From: Tildeniella torsiva UHER 1998/13D
Lineage (GTDB): Bacteria > Cyanobacteriota > Cyanobacteriia > Phormidesmidales > Phormidesmidaceae
Assembly (NCBI GenBank): GCA_019358835.1
Contig: JAHHIH010000016.1
Coordinates: 1-64,000 of the forward strand
Length of the DNA stretch: 64,000 nt
Direction of reading: 5' to 3'
The notes beneath the pieces were generated by a model that did not search any database, was not told the origin of the DNA, and was given only the letters and a program-made list of their open reading frames with translations. The position numbers were made by a program, and so were the translations under genes. Of the stretch, positions 60,997-64,000 are shown in pieces (within the stretch, counting starts at the first letter, position 1; each line of letters begins with the position of its first letter).

Positions 60997-61416
60997 ATGC
61001 TTAGTCCAAAACGAACTAAATTTCGCAAGCAGCACCGCGGGCGTATGCGCGGAATGGCTCAGCGGGGTAGCGATATCAACTTTGGGGATTTTGCCCTTCA
61101 GGCAACTGAGCCTTGTTGGCTGACTGCGCGTCAGATTGAGGCGGCTCGTCGCGCCATGACTCGCTATGTACGGCGGGGCGGGAAAATATGGATTCGTGTT
61201 TTTCCTGACAAGCCTGTGACCATGCGCCCGGCAGAAACCCGCATGGGTTCTGGTAAGGGTAACCCTGAGTTTTGGGTAGCTGTGGTTAAACCTGGCCGCA
61301 TTGTTTTTGAAATTGCTGGGGTCCCTGAAGCGACCGCTCGGGAAGCAATGCGGCTAGCTGCCTTCAAGCTGCCGTTTAAGACTAAGTTCATTGCGCGCGA
61401 AAGCAAGGAGGCATAG
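60997..61416 (+). CDS. rplP: 50S ribosomal protein L16
   Basis: 139-aa L16 with [20 protein letters not shown] at the start and [20 protein letters not shown], the segment near the A-site. Stop is followed 4 nt later by the rpmC ATG. Confidence 0.97.
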   Translation: MLSPKRTKFRKQHRGRMRGMAQRGSDINFGDFALQATEPCWLTARQIEAARRAMTRYVRRGGKIWIRVFPDKPVTMRPAETRMGSGKGNPEFWVAVVKPGRIVFEIAGVPEATAREAMRLAAFKLPFKTKFIARESKEA

Positions 61417-61420
61417 GTCA

Positions 61421-61693
61421 ATGGCACTAACCAAGATCACAGAGGCGCGCAGCCTGAGCGATGAAGAGCTGTTAACTGCGATCGCTGAGACCAAACGCGA
61501 GCTGTTTCAACTGCGGTTTCAGAAAGCTACTCGCCAACTCGACAAGCAGGTACACCAGTTTAAGCATCTCCGTCATCGTCTGTCTCAGCTTATGACGGTT
61601 CAGCGGGAGCGCCAGCTAACTGCCCTGGAGGCAGAGGCAGAGGCCCAAGCCACCGCCGTGGCAGCAGCCACAACAGAATCGGTAACAGCGTAG
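61421..61693 (+). CDS. rpmC: 50S ribosomal protein L29
   Basis: 90-aa L29. Start at ATG 61421 ([12 protein letters not shown]), preceded by AAGGAGG in the end of rplP, rather than the longer upstream frame. Core [20 protein letters not shown] is conserved. Slightly longer than usual because of an Ala/Glu/Thr-rich tail. Confidence 0.95.
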   Translation: MALTKITEARSLSDEELLTAIAETKRELFQLRFQKATRQLDKQVHQFKHLRHRLSQLMTVQRERQLTALEAEAEAQATAVAAATTESVTA

Positions 61694-61709
61694 GGAATAG
61701 GTGAATTAG

Positions 61710-61961
61710 ATGGCGGTTAAAGAACGAGTGGGAATGGTCGTTAGTAACAAGATGGATAAAACCGTCGTAGTTGCTGTGGAAAGTCGCACCTCCCATCCTA
61801 AGTACGGCAAGATTGTGGTGCGGACAAAGCGCTATAAGGCCCATGACGAAGAGAATACGTGCCAGGAAGGCGATCAGGTGCGAATTCTTGAAACTCGTCC
61901 CCTGAGCCGAACCAAGCGCTGGACGGTGGCTGACATTGTTAATCGCGCAGCGGACGCATAG
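61710..61961 (+). CDS. rpsQ: 30S ribosomal protein S17
   Basis: 83-aa S17 with [20 protein letters not shown] and the [20 protein letters not shown] segment. ATG at 61710, between rpmC and rplN as expected. Confidence 0.97.
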   Translation: MAVKERVGMVVSNKMDKTVVVAVESRTSHPKYGKIVVRTKRYKAHDEENTCQEGDQVRILETRPLSRTKRWTVADIVNRAADA

Positions 61962-61969
61962 GGGGAATT

Positions 61970-62335
61970 GTGATTCAGCAGGAATCGTATTTAAATGTGG
62001 CGGATAACAGCGGTGCTCGGAAGCTAATGTGCATCCGTGTCCTGGGTGGTAACCGCCGCTACGCCGGAGTTGGCGATGTCATCATTGCCGTTGTCAAAGA
62101 TGCACTGCCCAATATGGCTGTGAAGAAGTCAGATGTGGTACGGGCCGTAGTCGTGCGAACCAAGAAGGGTCTGCGCCGCAGTAGCGGTATGAGCATTCGC
62201 TTCGATGACAATGCTGCCGTGATTATCAACCAAGACGGCAACCCCAAAGGCACTCGCGTGTTTGGGCCGGTAGCCCGTGAGCTGCGCGACAAAAACTTTA
62301 CCAAGATTGTGTCGCTGGCACCGGAGGTTCTCTAA
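61970..62335 (+). CDS. rplN: 50S ribosomal protein L14
   Basis: 121-aa L14. Starts at GTG 61970 ([20 protein letters not shown]), family-typical. Contains [15 protein letters not shown] and [20 protein letters not shown]. The stop overlaps the rplX ATG by one base (TAATG). Confidence 0.97.
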   Translation: MIQQESYLNVADNSGARKLMCIRVLGGNRRYAGVGDVIIAVVKDALPNMAVKKSDVVRAVVVRTKKGLRRSSGMSIRFDDNAAVIINQDGNPKGTRVFGPVARELRDKNFTKIVSLAPEVL

Positions 62336-62682
62336 TGGCAACAACATCGAAACAGCCCGTGCGCCACAAGGTGCATGTGCGTAAAGGCGATACCGTGCAG
62401 GTGATTGCTGGGCGCGATCGCGGCAAAGTGGGGGAAGTACTAACCGTCATCCCCAAAACTAGCCAGGTGATTGTGCAGGGCGTCAATATCCGTACTAAGC
62501 ACGTTAAGCCCCAGCAGGAAGGAGAATCGGGTCAGATTGTGACCCAAGAGGCTCCCATCCACAGCTCTAACGTGATGCTTTACTCCGAGAAGGAGAAGGT
62601 GGCCAGTCGAGTTGCCTACACCTTTACCGATGACGGTCGCAAGGTGCGAATGCTGAAAAAGACCGGTGAAATCATTGATTAA
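62335..62682 (+). CDS. rplX: 50S ribosomal protein L24
   Basis: 115-aa L24. The KOW motif region [20 protein letters not shown] and [20 protein letters not shown] are conserved. ATG at 62335 overlaps the rplN stop; coupled translation is likely. Confidence 0.97.
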   Translation: MATTSKQPVRHKVHVRKGDTVQVIAGRDRGKVGEVLTVIPKTSQVIVQGVNIRTKHVKPQQEGESGQIVTQEAPIHSSNVMLYSEKEKVASRVAYTFTDDGRKVRMLKKTGEIID

Positions 62683-62746
62683 GGCTTTTAGTCTTACGCT
62701 CATCCTCTAGTCCTGACCAAGCCCAGGAAAGCGATAGAAACGACCC

Positions 62747-63292
62747 ATGACCGACCAGTTAAAGACTATATACAAAGACACTGTTGTACCTAAGCTGATG
62801 GAACAGTTTAAGTACGACAACATTCACCAAGTGCCCAAGGTTGTTAAGGTAACCGTCAACCGAGGTTTGGGTGAAGCGTCTCAGAATGCCAAAGCGCTGG
62901 AGTCTTCTCTGAGCGAACTGGCTTTAATCACCGGTCAGCGCCCGGTGGTAACCCGCGCCAAAAAGGCGATCGCAGGGTTCAAAATTCGTCAAGGCATGCC
63001 CGTGGGGGTGATGGTCACCCTGCGTTCTGACCGCATGTACGCCTTTCTAAATCGCCTTATCAACCTGACCCTGCCTCGTATTCGTGACTTTCGCGGCATT
63101 AGCCCCAAGAGCTTCGATGGCCGTGGCAACTACACTCTGGGTCTACGGGAGCAACTGATTTTCCCTGAAATTGATTACGACACCATCGATCAAATCCGCG
63201 GTATGGATATCACCATTGTGACTACCGCCAGCACCGACGAAGAAGGCCGAGCGCTACTCAAGGAATTGGGTATGCCGTTCCGTGACAACTAA
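62747..63292 (+). CDS. rplE: 50S ribosomal protein L5
   Basis: 181-aa L5 with [39 protein letters not shown] and [15 protein letters not shown]. It is followed directly by rpsH; rpsN (S14), which lies here in many bacteria, is absent, as in other cyanobacteria. Confidence 0.97.
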   Translation: MTDQLKTIYKDTVVPKLMEQFKYDNIHQVPKVVKVTVNRGLGEASQNAKALESSLSELALITGQRPVVTRAKKAIAGFKIRQGMPVGVMVTLRSDRMYAFLNRLINLTLPRIRDFRGISPKSFDGRGNYTLGLREQLIFPEIDYDTIDQIRGMDITIVTTASTDEEGRALLKELGMPFRDN

Positions 63293-63318
63293 CACAGGTT
63301 TATACGCGTACTAGAACT

Positions 63319-63720
63319 ATGGCTGCTAACGACACAATTGCGGATATGTTGACTCGCATCAGAAATGCGAACCTGGCGCGGCACCAAACTGTGGGTATTC
63401 CTTCTACCCGGATGACCCGGAGTATTGCCAAGGTGCTCAAGGAAGAAGGTTTCATCACGGACTACTCCGAGACCACTGTCGAAGAACGTCCTCAGCTAGT
63501 GGTTGCCCTTAAGTACAAGGGCAAGACTCGTCAGCCCATCATTCGCAACCTTACTCGCGTTAGCAAGCCCGGTTTGCGCGTGTATTCCAATCGGAAAGAA
63601 CTGCCTCGGGTACTGGGTGGTATCGGCATTGCGATTGTTTCCACCTCTAGCGGCATCATGACCGACCGCGATGCCCGTCGGCAGGGAATCGGTGGCGAAG
63701 TGCTTTGCTATGTCTGGTAG
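63319..63720 (+). CDS. rpsH: 30S ribosomal protein S8
   Basis: 133-aa S8 starting [20 protein letters not shown], with the C-terminal [20 protein letters not shown] region and GGEVLCYVW end, as expected. ATG at 63319. Confidence 0.97.
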   Translation: MAANDTIADMLTRIRNANLARHQTVGIPSTRMTRSIAKVLKEEGFITDYSETTVEERPQLVVALKYKGKTRQPIIRNLTRVSKPGLRVYSNRKELPRVLGGIGIAIVSTSSGIMTDRDARRQGIGGEVLCYVW

Positions 63721-63802
63721 ATCAGTCCAATAGCGATGTTACTGATCTATCGCTAGGAATCAAGGGCGTTATCGAGTGCTAAGGATTTAGGAGTTTTGCA
63801 TC

Positions 63803-64000
63803 ATGTCACGTATTGGCAAACGGCCAATTCCAGTCCCGGCTAAAGTGTCAATCACGATTGACGGTCAGGACATTCAGGTTAAAGGGCCTAAGGGTGAGCT
63901 ATCTCGTACCCTGCCCAGCGGAGTAGTAGTGCTTCAGGACGGGGAAACGCTGCTGGTCAACCGCAAAGATGACTCACGCCTCGCTCGCGAGCGTCACGGT
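63803..64000 (+). CDS. rplF: 50S ribosomal protein L6 (partial, runs off the window)
   Basis: First 66 codons of L6, read directly: SRIGKRPIPVPAKVSITIDG then QVKGPKGELSRTLPSGV. TAGGAG about 10 nt before the ATG. The coding frame continues through the last base; the expected next genes rplR and rpsE lie beyond the window. Confidence 0.95.
   Translation, partial: MSRIGKRPIPVPAKVSITIDGQDIQVKGPKGELSRTLPSGVVVLQDGETLLVNRKDDSRLARERHG

Overview
The window is chromosomal DNA from a cyanobacterium, most likely a filamentous Leptolyngbya/Nodosilinea-like lineage (the genus is inference). Evidence: the octamer GCGATCGC (HIP1) recurs throughout; psb27 (photosystem II assembly), ndhN (NDH-1) and ldpA (circadian input) are present; and ribosomal genes follow the cyanobacterial order, with no rpsJ before rplC and no rpsN between rplE and rpsH. 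GC content is fairly high, except in one AT-richer patch at about 22.3-24.3 kb.

Layout. 0.1-2.0 kb: tsaE, an EVE-domain protein, an ExbD-like protein and a small Cys-rich membrane protein, all +. 2.1-7.5 kb (-): a DUF697 GTPase, an RRM RNA-binding protein, a GT25 glycosyltransferase, an 815-bp gap and pepA. 7.7-13.3 kb (+): envelope genes, namely a TPR lytic transglycosylase, a PBP4-type carboxypeptidase and a PGM1-related ATP-grasp protein. 13.8-22.3 kb: GMC oxidoreductase, SPFH/NfeD pair, PP2C phosphatase, YdcF protein, ROK kinase and Uma2-family nuclease, with several dispersed repeats. 22.3-24.5 kb: an accessory patch with two small antitoxin-like proteins, an HNH protein, two strong hairpins and a 21-bp degenerate tandem repeat. 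24.5-29.3 kb: small unknown proteins, DUF938 methyltransferase, PLP-dependent dehydratase, solute-binding lipoprotein and an exported unknown. 29.3-46.9 kb: radical SAM protein, STAS protein, ClpS, CPBP protease, polyphosphate kinase, CmpX-like channel, SRPBCC protein, second RRM protein, a degenerate M48 homologue, a TSUP exporter and SbcD.

45.8-64.0 kb is the ribosomal region. The usual cyanobacterial superoperon, running from rplC to prfA, is cut in two. The promoter-distal half (rpmJ-rpsM-rpsK-rpoA-rplQ-truA-rplM-rpsI-rpmE-prfA) runs on the minus strand from 51980 to 45830. The proximal half (rplC-rplD-rplW-rplB-rpsS-rplV-rpsC-rplP-rpmC-rpsQ-rplN-rplX-rplE-rpsH-rplF) runs on the plus strand from 56857 past the window end. 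Between them lie psb27, a Ycf45/R3H ATPase gene, ldpA and ndhN, all minus. The detached half has its own consensus-like promoter (TTGACG-17-TAGCAT) directly after a bidirectional terminator, and the rplC half has a TGGACA-17-TACTAT promoter with a long leader.

Three genes too short for a standard ORF scan were added by reading the sequence: rpmJ (37 codons), a 47-codon antitoxin-like gene with a strong ribosome binding site, and a 38-codon single-span membrane ORF. No tRNA, rRNA, CRISPR array, transposase or prophage gene was seen. I found no clear-cut new multi-gene system. The best leads are the split superoperon with its own promoter, the 22.3-24.5 kb patch, the catalytically dead M48 homologue, and the palindrome plus CRP-like box at 32.6 kb.
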